This document shows, piece after piece, positions 43,865-52,280 of a stretch of DNA of 64,000 nucleotides. Location of the stretch: NCBI RefSeq assembly GCF_000368145.1, contig NZ_KB849281.1, positions 259,712-323,711 on the forward strand. Reading direction: 5' to 3'. Numbering within the stretch: position 1 is the first letter of the stretch; every line of letters begins with the position of its first letter. A program made the position numbers and the translations under genes. A model generated the notes under the pieces. The model was not told the DNA's origin and ran no database searches. It saw only the letters and a list, made by a program, of their open reading frames with translations. Source of the stretch: Acinetobacter guillouiae CIP 63.46. Its GTDB lineage: Bacteria; Pseudomonadota; Gammaproteobacteria; Pseudomonadales; Moraxellaceae.

Positions 43865-45015
43865 TTCCCCTCTCCTGAATTGATATTCTTCAAGGCATTA
43901 CGGCGATCGACAGGCTTTACCGTAATCGGTCGGCCAGACTTCCATAAACGCAATGCCTGACGTAAACCAGGTGAACGGGCTTTATGTTTTTTTGCAGTGC
44001 GTATTTTCGGTGTGAGTAAAGTGGTCATTAAGTCTGCAATTAAATTGACCACCACCACACAGATGGTCAGCAATAAAACAATCGCTTGAATGGTAGGAAT
44101 ATCCCGCATTTCAATTGCTGCATTCAATGCATTGCCAATTCCGGGATAACTAAATACAACCTCGATAATTAAAGCCCCACTGAGTAAAACCCGTATGGTC
44201 AATGCCGTGCCTTGTACCACGGGCACTAAAGCATTAGGCAAAACATGCTTCCAGATAATGCGACGCTCTGGAATACCGCGTAATCGTGCTGAAGTGACAT
44301 AATCAGACTCTAAGGCATCGATCATTGAGCCTCGCACAAGACGCATGAGATAAGGAATAAGCGATAAAGCTAACGTTAAAATGGGTAAAATTAAAAACTC
44401 TAACTGGCTAAACGGAGACTGCCCAGGAATCAGCAATGATGCAGCGGGTAATACATGCAAGATCGAAGTTGAAAACAACATCATTAGCCAAATAGCAATG
44501 ACAAATCCGGGCACTGCCTTAAAAACAATCGAGCTAGATACAATGATTCGGTCTAGTTTGCTATCACGACGTAGCGATAACCAAACCCCAAGTAAAACTG
44601 AAATCGGTACAGTGATTGCCACCACCAAGCTACTCAAAGCAAGCGTATTACCAAAATAGTTTTGAATAATCTGTAACACAGGTACATTAGAATCAATTGA
44701 GCGTCCAAAATTACCTTGTAATAATTGAGTCAGCCAATTCCAGTATTGCACCAATATCGGTTGAGTCAGCCCCAATTGTTCACGCAGTATTTGAACCGTA
44801 GCTTCTGGTGCTTCTGGCCCTAAAATGACCCGCGCAGGGTCAGATGGAAGCGCTTGAGTCGCGATAAATACAATTAAACTAATCACAAAAATCACCAAAA
44901 TTCCTGACACGATACGGATCAAAAACCAAGGTAACCATGCAGGAAATTCAAACGACTTGGCGATAGCTGGATGTTGAATCGAGCTTTCAATTTTGCTGGC
45001 TTGAGTCGTCATCAT
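43861..45015 (-). CDS. DppB-like ABC transporter permease
   Basis: A 384-aa permease of the OppB/DppB class with FVISLIVFIATQALPSDPARVILG near the N-terminus and the EAA loop DYVTSARLRGIPERRIIWKHVLPNALVPVVQG. It has a C-terminal extension of about 50 basic, polar residues after the last helix, which is longer than usual. The frame opens with GTG 45018, ATG 45015, ATG 45012. ATG 45015 shares its A with the upstream stop (TGATG) and follows AAGGGGA, so it was preferred. Confidence 0.88.
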   Translation of the reverse strand: MMTTQASKIESSIQHPAIAKSFEFPAWLPWFLIRIVSGILVIFVISLIVFIATQALPSDPARVILGPEAPEATVQILREQLGLTQPILVQYWNWLTQLLQGNFGRSIDSNVPVLQIIQNYFGNTLALSSLVVAITVPISVLLGVWLSLRRDSKLDRIIVSSSIVFKAVPGFVIAIWLMMLFSTSILHVLPAASLLIPGQSPFSQLEFLILPILTLALSLIPYLMRLVRGSMIDALESDYVTSARLRGIPERRIIWKHVLPNALVPVVQGTALTIRVLLSGALIIEVVFSYPGIGNALNAAIEMRDIPTIQAIVLLLTICVVVVNLIADLMTTLLTPKIRTAKKHKARSPGLRQALRLWKSGRPITVKPVDRRNALKNINSGEGK

Positions 45016-46592
45016 CACTCCCCTTTACGCCAAAACTCATCAGTTCGCCATGCTGCAAAACCAGTTCGATCAGGTGTTACACCACCAATCTGATGAGAAT
45101 GTGCATCTAAAACATTGTTAAAACCCCAAATCAGTAAGCCACCTTGTTCATGCTGAATTTGCTGTGCCTCATGCACCAGAACTTTGCGTTTTTCCAGATC
45201 AGGCTGTTGCAATGCGTGATGCACCAGCTCAGTAAAACGGGCTTGATTAAAACGGGTTTTGTTATTGGCTGCACCGGGTCCATCAATCTGCAATACCGTC
45301 AATAAAAATGGACGAGAAACATTTGAACCTGTACTCAATGCCCAATCTTGTTTGACTGCATCTGCAAATGTTGCAGCTTCAACTTGTTTAACGTTTACGA
45401 TCACGCCAGCTTGCGCTGCATGTTGCGCAAACACCAAGGCGGCATTGCTATCTGGTCCTGTATATAAATCAACTTTTAAGTTTTGATCAAAACCAGCGGC
45501 TTTTAATAGTGTTTTAGCTTTGGCTAAATCTTGCTTACGCTGTGGAATTTCATGGTTATAAACAGGATCACTAAATGAATACAGATCATTGGCAATTCGC
45601 CCTTGTCCCGCCAATGCCCGTTTCACTAAATCATCCCGATTGGCAATCAAACGAAATGCTTGTCTGACACGAGGATCATTAAACGGTGCTTTAGTGGTAT
45701 TCATGTCAAAGGATTGCCAAGCATCTGTTTCAGATGAAACAACATTCAGTCGTTTATTGGCTTGAATCAAAGATAAATGCTCGGCACTAATACCCGATGC
45801 AATATCAATTTGCCCTGATTGCAAAGCAGCAAGACGCCCGGTTTGGTCTTTAAAATCTATAATTTCAATGGCATCTGCATAAGGCTGATTGTCTTTCCAA
45901 TAATTTTCAAAACGTACGAAACGGGAACGTTGACCTGGGGTAAAACTTTCCAGCTTAAACGGGCCTGCTCCGACGACATTCTTGATTGGGTCATAATCTG
46001 TTGGAACAATACCGCCCCAACTCATCCATGCTTCAGGTAGGGCTACTAAGCCTTTGCCTTGAGCAAATGGAATTTCAACGGTGTAATCATCACGCTTTTT
46101 AATCGCATCGCGCTGTAATGAATACAGATAAGCAGCAAAGGGAGACGCCAGTTTAGGATCGGTCAAACGACGTAAAGAGAAAATGACATCATCGGCTGTA
46201 ATGGTTTTACCATGATGAAACTCAAGCCCTTTCTTTAATCGAATTGTCCATTTAGTGCCATCCTCATTGGGTTCTGCAAATTCAGCAAGCGCCAATTTAG
46301 GTTGAATATCTCGCCCCCACTCCCATAATTTGGCATATAACGGCCAACCTCTAAAGGCACTCGACATTCCAATCGGCTTATGGGCATCTAAATTTCCAGC
46401 TTGATTACCATTAATCACCCCAATTTTGATCACTCCACCTTTTTGTGGTGTGGTATGCTGGCTTGTATGTGCAGCAGCTTCATTGGATGCTGAGGAATCG
46501 GAACGAGAACACCCGATTAGGCTTGCTGCTGCAATCGTACCTAGACCTAAACCAGTATTTTTAATTAATGCTCTGCGCGTAATTTTACTCAT
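45015..46592 (-). CDS. Tat-signal substrate-binding lipoprotein, family 5 (Opp/Dpp type)
   Basis: A 525-aa binding protein. Twin-arginine lipoprotein signal: ITRRALIKN (Arg6-Arg7) with lipobox LIGC (Cys28). The mature part carries the SBP_bac_5 motifs WTIRLKKGLEFHHGKTITADDVIFSLRRL, GAGPFKLESF and VRQAFRLIANRDDLV. It belongs to the importer encoded immediately downstream. It is a paralog of the orphan protein at 17575; both need Tat, which may explain the tatABC in this region. Export of folded protein suggests early folding or cofactor loading, but nothing in the sequence names a cofactor. Confidence 0.9.
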   Translation of the reverse strand: MSKITRRALIKNTGLGLGTIAAASLIGCSRSDSSASNEAAAHTSQHTTPQKGGVIKIGVINGNQAGNLDAHKPIGMSSAFRGWPLYAKLWEWGRDIQPKLALAEFAEPNEDGTKWTIRLKKGLEFHHGKTITADDVIFSLRRLTDPKLASPFAAYLYSLQRDAIKKRDDYTVEIPFAQGKGLVALPEAWMSWGGIVPTDYDPIKNVVGAGPFKLESFTPGQRSRFVRFENYWKDNQPYADAIEIIDFKDQTGRLAALQSGQIDIASGISAEHLSLIQANKRLNVVSSETDAWQSFDMNTTKAPFNDPRVRQAFRLIANRDDLVKRALAGQGRIANDLYSFSDPVYNHEIPQRKQDLAKAKTLLKAAGFDQNLKVDLYTGPDSNAALVFAQHAAQAGVIVNVKQVEAATFADAVKQDWALSTGSNVSRPFLLTVLQIDGPGAANNKTRFNQARFTELVHHALQQPDLEKRKVLVHEAQQIQHEQGGLLIWGFNNVLDAHSHQIGGVTPDRTGFAAWRTDEFWRKGE

Positions 46593-46604
46593 AGGATTCT
46601 CCTT

Positions 46605-47798
46605 TTAAACCACAGTTTCTTGATTCAACAGAGAATCTACAGAGGAGCGATTTTTTAACTTCGGTAACTCAAAACCATGATCGAGCTCAAGTAAAGGAAA
46701 CAACAAGTCTGCAACACGGTAAACTTCAGTGATTAAAGGAAAACCCGACAAAATAAATGCAGATGTACCGTAGCTTTCATATTCTTGGATACGTTGAGCA
46801 ATATTTTCAGCGCTCCCGACCAATGCGGTCCCCGCAGCGGGATTTAAGATATCAAAGCCAAACAGTGATGGCCCTGTCCAAATATTTGGATAAATTTCAA
46901 AATCTTTAGCTTGAGGTAATATCCCCTGACGTAAACGTTCTAAATTTTTTTGAACAATCGGGTTATTACTTTGATAGCTTTCGAAAGTTTCATTGGGTGG
47001 AAGCTGACGTTTTACTGCTTCAATCGCATAATTCACATCAATTTTATCGAGTAGAGACTGCGCGTATTGCCACGCTTCTTCTTCGGTTTCACGAACAATA
47101 ATTTGTAAGCGAGTTCCATACTGCAAAGTTCGCCCAACTTTAGCGGCTTCTTTTGCAACCTTACTGAATTTTTCTCCCAGCAGCGGCGGTGTGTTGGCAA
47201 AGCTTAAATACACATCCAGCAATTCCACTGAATGTTGTACCCCTTTCGCTGATGTGCCAGCTCCCCACAGCGGTACGCCTTGTTTTTGGGTTGCCCCATG
47301 CCATTTTGACATCGGTGAAGCACCCTCTTGACGTGGAGCCACTTGAATAAACTCACCCTGAAAACCAGATTTATCGCCTAAATAATTCTGTTGAAATGTG
47401 CTCCAGTATTCTTTACTAAAGTCATAGCGTTCATCATGTGAATAATGAATACCCAAAGCGGCAAGTCCCTGATCATTGCCATTGACCACATTAAACAACA
47501 AACGTCCCTGAGAGAATGCATCAAAAGTTTGTGCATATTTGGCTAAAACTGCGGGTTGAACTTCACCTGGATGCTGTGCAACCAAAAACTTCAGGCGTTC
47601 AGTAAAAGGAATTAAACTCGCAGCAACCGCCAGTGTTTCATACTCACTTGTACCCATGAGCGAACCGTAAAACCCCAGACGATCTGCGGTAATTGCAATT
47701 TGTTGCAAATGTTCATAATCGGTATCCCAGCGTCCCGACTCCAACCAAGGATAGGGACCATCAGGAGAGGTGAGATACCACAAAAGTTTTACAGCCAT
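46605..47798 (-). CDS. LLM-class flavin-dependent monooxygenase (SsuD-like)
   Basis: A 397-aa luciferase-like monooxygenase closest in layout to SsuD. Motifs: WYLTSPDGPYPW, HLQQIAITADRLGFYGSLMG, PFTERLKFLVAQHPGEVQPAVLAKYAQTFD (in two parts), GRLLFNVVNGND, HDERYDFSKEYW, WGAGTSAKGVQHSVE and VGSAENIAQRIQEYESYG. It would release sulfite from an alkanesulfonate with FMNH2 and O2. It lies 12 bp upstream of the Tat binding-protein gene in the long operon, so oxidation and uptake are made together. Confidence 0.9.
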   Translation of the reverse strand: MAVKLLWYLTSPDGPYPWLESGRWDTDYEHLQQIAITADRLGFYGSLMGTSEYETLAVAASLIPFTERLKFLVAQHPGEVQPAVLAKYAQTFDAFSQGRLLFNVVNGNDQGLAALGIHYSHDERYDFSKEYWSTFQQNYLGDKSGFQGEFIQVAPRQEGASPMSKWHGATQKQGVPLWGAGTSAKGVQHSVELLDVYLSFANTPPLLGEKFSKVAKEAAKVGRTLQYGTRLQIIVRETEEEAWQYAQSLLDKIDVNYAIEAVKRQLPPNETFESYQSNNPIVQKNLERLRQGILPQAKDFEIYPNIWTGPSLFGFDILNPAAGTALVGSAENIAQRIQEYESYGTSAFILSGFPLITEVYRVADLLFPLLELDHGFELPKLKNRSSVDSLLNQETVV

Positions 47799-47830
47799 AA
47801 TATTCTCTATATTTGTTTTAAATCATGTTT

Positions 47831-48541
47831 CTAATGGAGTGGAAGTAATCCCAGTGATTTTGCTTTTTCAGTCAATCCGCTCATTTTCCACTGTTGCTGT
47901 AACACCCCTTGCCCATATTCACGACTTCCTCCAACCAGTTCTGCTAACAGTTGAATTTGAGCACCTTCTTCAAGCAATAAAATAAATTCAGCAGTTTCCT
48001 GTAGACCTTGACGCCCCCAAACTGTGGCACCGCCATTGGCTTCCAAAATAGCCCGATGCTCAATATCAATCTTGAGTTGATCTAAAATGAAATCGACTTC
48101 TGCCTGACGGCGATCGATATAAATCGGTAATTCATTAAATAAATGAAAACGCTGAACAGGCACATATCGAATCGGTAGGGTTCGGTGTGTTTGGGCCCAA
48201 GCACCTAAATTCGGTGCATGTACATGAGAGATTGTGGTGACATCTGCATGTTCACGAAACAGTTTGTTATAACGGCCACCAGCACCTTTTCGTCCCAATA
48301 AAACTTCACCATCAAGTTTTTCTACCAGTACTTTGCTTTTTTTATCTCGTGACCAAGGACCTGCATAGTTAAAGGTCACCAAGGTATTCTCAGGGGCGCG
48401 TTCAACAAAATTGACCGTGCCATTGGCAGTGATTGTGCCCGTCTCACGGAACACCTCAAATGCAAATTCAGCTTTTTCACGGTTGCGTTCAATAAAATCA
48501 TTGAGCTCAGGCGAAAGTGGCGATTGAATCAGTGTAGTCAT
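47831..48541 (-). CDS. class II aldolase/adducin-family protein
   Basis: A 236-aa protein with the class II aldolase/adducin head. A glycine-rich loop GTVNFVERAP lies near residue 45. TISHVHAPNLGAWAQTH with a His-x-His zinc pair is at about 103-105, and ILEANGGATVWGRQG supplies the later conserved stretch (usual NHG is NGG here). Family members cleave or epimerise sugar phosphates or act as decarboxylases; the substrate here is unknown. In this operon it may process the carbon product left after desulfonation. The missing third His of the usual NHG motif should be noted when judging activity. Confidence 0.75.
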   Translation of the reverse strand: MTTLIQSPLSPELNDFIERNREKAEFAFEVFRETGTITANGTVNFVERAPENTLVTFNYAGPWSRDKKSKVLVEKLDGEVLLGRKGAGGRYNKLFREHADVTTISHVHAPNLGAWAQTHRTLPIRYVPVQRFHLFNELPIYIDRRQAEVDFILDQLKIDIEHRAILEANGGATVWGRQGLQETAEFILLLEEGAQIQLLAELVGGSREYGQGVLQQQWKMSGLTEKAKSLGLLPLH

Positions 48542-48556
48542 GATAAATATCCTGTT

Positions 48557-49615
48557 TTAACGTTGTTTATTTTGGCGACGCTTTAAAACTTCGAGTAATG
48601 GGCGATGATCGACCCATGTATCAAGATCTACGTCTTTTTCAAGGAAGCCATGTAACCAAAGAAAATCTTTTTGTTGTTTTAAAAGCTCAAGGCGTTCTTC
48701 ACTTAATGAAGGATGTAAAGATTTATGGAAATTATTACGATACGCTGTAGCCACACTTTCAGCACCCGCAATGGTTTCATCTTGTAGAATAACCAGCACT
48801 TCATCTAAATGATCTTCTGCCCAGTCTGCGGTATCAAAAAGCTCTTCCAGAAAATCTACGACGACATCAAAGTGATGTTCCAATAAATCTTCATGTACCG
48901 TGATAGGACGAGGTGTCCCGTTGTTCACACGCGAAGTCACATCTGCAAATTGATCTAAATCGATACCGACTTTTAAACCACGTTTGGTGGCTGCCTCAAC
49001 AGCCGATGCCCCTTTGACATATACGGCATCGACCTCACCTGTAATCAAGGCATCAAGGCCTGACCAATAGGCACTGGCATCACGATCTTGTTTCGATTCA
49101 GCTCGCTCAGGAACTTCAATAAAATCAACATCACGAAAACTTAAATTTGCAAGTTGTAAAGCCCCTCGAATACCTTGCAATGACATGGCTCTAAAAATAC
49201 TGCCTGCACGTTTATCGGCATATTCAGGTAAAGCCACTTTGGCATTTTTTAAGTCTTCAGGTTGACGAATTGCTGAATCAGGTCGAACAATAATCACTTG
49301 CCATTCATCAATCCAAGTTAATCCAATCAGACGACTTGGGGCACCTTCTGAACGTGCAGCCAAAGCAGGTACATTGCCACCCTCACGGAATAAAGCCGGA
49401 AGCTGATGATCAAAATGATGCACAGACAAGCCTTTACGCGCATCTTGCAATACCGCAACATCAATACCATGTCGCTCAAATTTTTCGACTAAGGTGCCGC
49501 GCTTTAATGAGATTCCTGTTGCAGTGGGTACTGGACATCGTGTGACCCAAATTTCAGATAAAGTACTTTTTACAAATTCTTTAGAATTTTCTTTTTTATC
49601 GATGACAAGTGACAT
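48557..49615 (-). CDS. DszB-like desulfinase / binding-protein-fold enzyme (2)
   Basis: A 352-aa paralog of the 38644 protein, without a signal peptide. The DszB active-site residues are kept: Cys27 in RCPVPTA, His67 in HHFDH and Arg77 in REGGNVPA, again with 10 residues between His and Arg, and Cys at the same number as in DszB. It is the first gene of the eight-gene leftward operon under the sigma-54 promoter at 49659-49674. The operon also encodes the class II aldolase-like protein, an LLM monooxygenase, a full importer and the SfnB/DszC-like enzyme. Oxidation to a sulfinate followed by desulfination is a reasonable reading. Confidence 0.78.
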   Translation of the reverse strand: MSLVIDKKENSKEFVKSTLSEIWVTRCPVPTATGISLKRGTLVEKFERHGIDVAVLQDARKGLSVHHFDHQLPALFREGGNVPALAARSEGAPSRLIGLTWIDEWQVIIVRPDSAIRQPEDLKNAKVALPEYADKRAGSIFRAMSLQGIRGALQLANLSFRDVDFIEVPERAESKQDRDASAYWSGLDALITGEVDAVYVKGASAVEAATKRGLKVGIDLDQFADVTSRVNNGTPRPITVHEDLLEHHFDVVVDFLEELFDTADWAEDHLDEVLVILQDETIAGAESVATAYRNNFHKSLHPSLSEERLELLKQQKDFLWLHGFLEKDVDLDTWVDHRPLLEVLKRRQNKQR

Positions 49616-49658
49616 AGGTATTCCTTAAGATACTTCCAATTTCATATCACTTGTATTG

Positions 49659-49674
49659 AGCAGCTTTTATGCCA
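49659..49674 (-). promoter_or_regulatory. sigma-54 promoter of the eight-gene desulfurisation operon
   Basis: Minus strand TGGCATAAAAGCTGCT, with GG and GC 12 bp apart, 44 bp before the start codon at 49615. Confidence 0.83.
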
Positions 49675-49758
49675 ATATTTATTTTTATAATTTTCAATGC
49701 CTTATGCAAAATATAATTTTAATAAATGTTTAGATTTCATCACTTGTTTTAGATTTAG

Positions 49759-49774
49759 TGTTGGTTTATCAACA
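49759..49774. promoter_or_regulatory. putative enhancer (UAS) for the eight-gene operon
   Basis: TGTTGGTTTATCAACA keeps both half-sites of TGTTG-N6-CAACA, about 90 bp upstream of the promoter at 49659-49674. Confidence 0.75.
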
Positions 49775-49869
49775 GCGCTTTAAGCAAGCCTGCCTTGAGA
49801 CAACACCCCCATCCGCTTTATTTTTGATTAAACAGATTTATATGATTTAAAGCGCCTCATTGAATCAAC

Positions 49870-49901
49870 ATACAGCACCATATAAAAATATAGTGCTGTA
49901 T
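49870..49901. terminator. hairpin after the siderophore receptor gene
   Basis: ATACAGCAC (49870-49878) and GTGCTGTAT (49893-49901) form a 9-bp stem, extendable past one mismatch. It lies 9 bp after the receptor stop. No U-run follows on the minus strand, so termination strength is uncertain. Confidence 0.5.
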
Positions 49902-49909
49902 CGCTTAAA

Positions 49910-52138
49910 TTAAAAATCGATAGAAGCCGACAGCATATAAGTTCGAGGCGCACCTAAGGCTAAACTGGACAATTGTGGCATGCCCCAATACGCCTTATTG
50001 GTCACGTTATTGATACTCGCAGCTAAGCTCAGTGGAAAACTTGAAACATTGGTTTTATATCTCGCCCCAACATCAAACAGTGTTCGTCCAGAAGCATGTA
50101 GTGTATTTTCCTGATTGATATATTGCTTTGAAACTGCTGTGGCATTTCCAGTCAAGGTTAATCCCTGCAACATCGAAATATCCCACTCCATGCCTAATTT
50201 CGCCTGTTGCTTTGCAACCCCAGTCGCAGTATTGCCTTGATTTTTACCACCTGCAGTTTTGGTTAATTCAGGATCAATATAGGCAACACCACCGATTACA
50301 CGAAGATTCGCAATAGGTGCTCCAAAGAAGCTCCATTCAACTCCTCTATTGCGCTGCTCGCCATCAGCAGTAAAAATATTGCTGACGGGATCGGTATAGC
50401 TACTTGGTTTTTCAATTTCAAACAGACTCAAAGTGTTTGAGAATTTCCCTAAATCCATTTTAATCCCAAGCTCTTTTTGCTTTGTTTTAAAAGGCGCAAA
50501 AACTTCACCCGCATTTGCCGCAGTATACGGTGCGGTTGAGCCTTGGCTTAAGCCTTCTATATAGTTTGCATATAAGGAAATATGCGCTGTGGCTTTAAAC
50601 AATATCGCAGCCCCAGGTGTGGTGGCACTTTCATCATAACGTGATGTTCGACTGCCTGTAACAATATTAAAAGCTTCACTCAGCACATTCTGTTGTCGTA
50701 CACCCAAGGTCAATTGGACTTGATCTTGAGCAAAAGATAAGGTGTCCGCAATCCCATAACTGTTTAAACGAGATGCTGTTTTAGAAATATGTGGCGCATT
50801 AAAGCGAACTGGATTTCCCCAAACTGGATGATAAAGATTGGTGATCCATTCAGCCCCAGCCACGTTTCTTACCCCATAGTCATTTTGATCATGTTGGTAA
50901 TACGTTGCATTGACAACCCATTGGTGACCAATAGATCCTGTATCAAATTTTCCTTTTATGCCCAGATCAGCTGATTTCTTTTCAAGATCAAAAGCCAACT
51001 GACCAATCTTGGTTTCGAGCCTGCCTTGACTGTCGAGCACGGTCGCTGACATGGCACCATTATATTTATAATCGGTTTTACTTTGTCCATAAGCGGCATA
51101 TGCCATAACTCGATCACTCAAGTCATATTCGCCACGAAGCATAGCGCCCTTATCTTTGGTTTCAACAAAAGACCAGTCTGGATTTAATAGTGTGTCTGGT
51201 TTTGGTGGTTTAGGAATCGCAACCCCTGAGAGTAAATTAATCCCACGGTTGACACCATCTACTCGATCCTCAGCTGTATAGAGATCTGCTGAAATACGTG
51301 CACGTTCACCACGCCAATCCAGACCTAAAGAAACTAAGGCTGTTTTTTTATCTTGGTCTTTAATTGCCCCTGTTCCATCACGATATACTGTATTTAAACG
51401 TACACCAAAATCTTTATTTTGACCGAAACGTCTGCCGATATCGAGATGACCACCAAACTGTGAATCAGACATATAGGTCGCGCTAAAACGCTTCAGTGGA
51501 TCATCGCCTGCACGCTTGCTGACTAAATTGACCATGCCCCCCACCGATCCTGCTGGCGGCATACCATTGAGTAATGCTGTAGGTCCTTTGAGTACCTCAA
51601 TTCGTTCAAACATTTCAGGAGAGGTTCGATAAAAAGGTGTGATGCCAAACATACCATTCATTGACATATCACTTGTACTCGAAGCAAAGCCACGAATATA
51701 GTAGTTTTCACTCCATCCGCCACTGGCACCATTGGTAAATACCGATGGGTCGGTTTTAGCAATGACATCGGTAATATCTTTTGCCTGTTGATTTTCAATA
51801 TATTGGTCTGTATAGCCAATGCTATTAAATGGCGTTTCTAAGAAGCCTTTTTCACCTAAAAAACCTAACTTATTCTGCGAAGAAATCTGCCCCGCTAAAA
51901 CACTGTTTTTTTCATTCACAGCTTGTACATGGATGGTGGGTAAATTTTGTAATTCCTCGCGCTCTGATGATGGCAGATCAGGTGTTTGCGCATGAATTGT
52001 TGAGATCGGAATCACCAAAGTTAATCCGAAACCCAACAACATTTGAGCAGAAATCAAGTTTTTCAGTTTAAATTGCGGGCTTAAATCTCGGCACTGTGGT
52101 TTCAAAGCGTGCTGAAAAAGTAGTCGACCATATTTCAT
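49910..52138 (-). CDS. TonB-dependent ferric-siderophore receptor
   Basis: A 742-aa receptor from ATG 52138 (ATG 52156 is also possible). The N-terminus is long before the hydrophobic signal core ending ISTIHA-Q. TonB box region LPTIHVQAVNE; siderophore-type plug with SIGYTDQYIENQQAKDITD, NYYIRGFASSTSDMSMNG and RIEVLKGPTALLNGMPPAGSVGG; barrel ending MLSASIDF. This plug is typical of FhuA/FpvA-class receptors. It lies downstream of a ferric-siderophore ABC operon on the same strand. No sigma-54 promoter precedes it, unlike the receptors of the sulfur region. Confidence 0.9.
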   Translation of the reverse strand: MKYGRLLFQHALKPQCRDLSPQFKLKNLISAQMLLGFGLTLVIPISTIHAQTPDLPSSEREELQNLPTIHVQAVNEKNSVLAGQISSQNKLGFLGEKGFLETPFNSIGYTDQYIENQQAKDITDVIAKTDPSVFTNGASGGWSENYYIRGFASSTSDMSMNGMFGITPFYRTSPEMFERIEVLKGPTALLNGMPPAGSVGGMVNLVSKRAGDDPLKRFSATYMSDSQFGGHLDIGRRFGQNKDFGVRLNTVYRDGTGAIKDQDKKTALVSLGLDWRGERARISADLYTAEDRVDGVNRGINLLSGVAIPKPPKPDTLLNPDWSFVETKDKGAMLRGEYDLSDRVMAYAAYGQSKTDYKYNGAMSATVLDSQGRLETKIGQLAFDLEKKSADLGIKGKFDTGSIGHQWVVNATYYQHDQNDYGVRNVAGAEWITNLYHPVWGNPVRFNAPHISKTASRLNSYGIADTLSFAQDQVQLTLGVRQQNVLSEAFNIVTGSRTSRYDESATTPGAAILFKATAHISLYANYIEGLSQGSTAPYTAANAGEVFAPFKTKQKELGIKMDLGKFSNTLSLFEIEKPSSYTDPVSNIFTADGEQRNRGVEWSFFGAPIANLRVIGGVAYIDPELTKTAGGKNQGNTATGVAKQQAKLGMEWDISMLQGLTLTGNATAVSKQYINQENTLHASGRTLFDVGARYKTNVSSFPLSLAASINNVTNKAYWGMPQLSSLALGAPRTYMLSASIDF

Positions 52139-52280
52139 ATACAAATTTCCTTTCATTTTTTAAGCACAAGTTTCCCTATCACACTTTTTTATTGAAAAGT
52201 ATGCTGTAGTCACTTGTTCACGGTATGGGTGTTTTGGCTAGAGCTTATCTGGCTATAAATTTATCGTGTAAAGACCTAAT

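Noticed and set aside
52139-52280. A sigma-54 promoter before the siderophore receptor at 49910
   Set aside because: I found no GG-N10-GC pair with correct spacing on the minus strand, and no enhancer palindrome, so the iron island seems outside the sulfur regulon.
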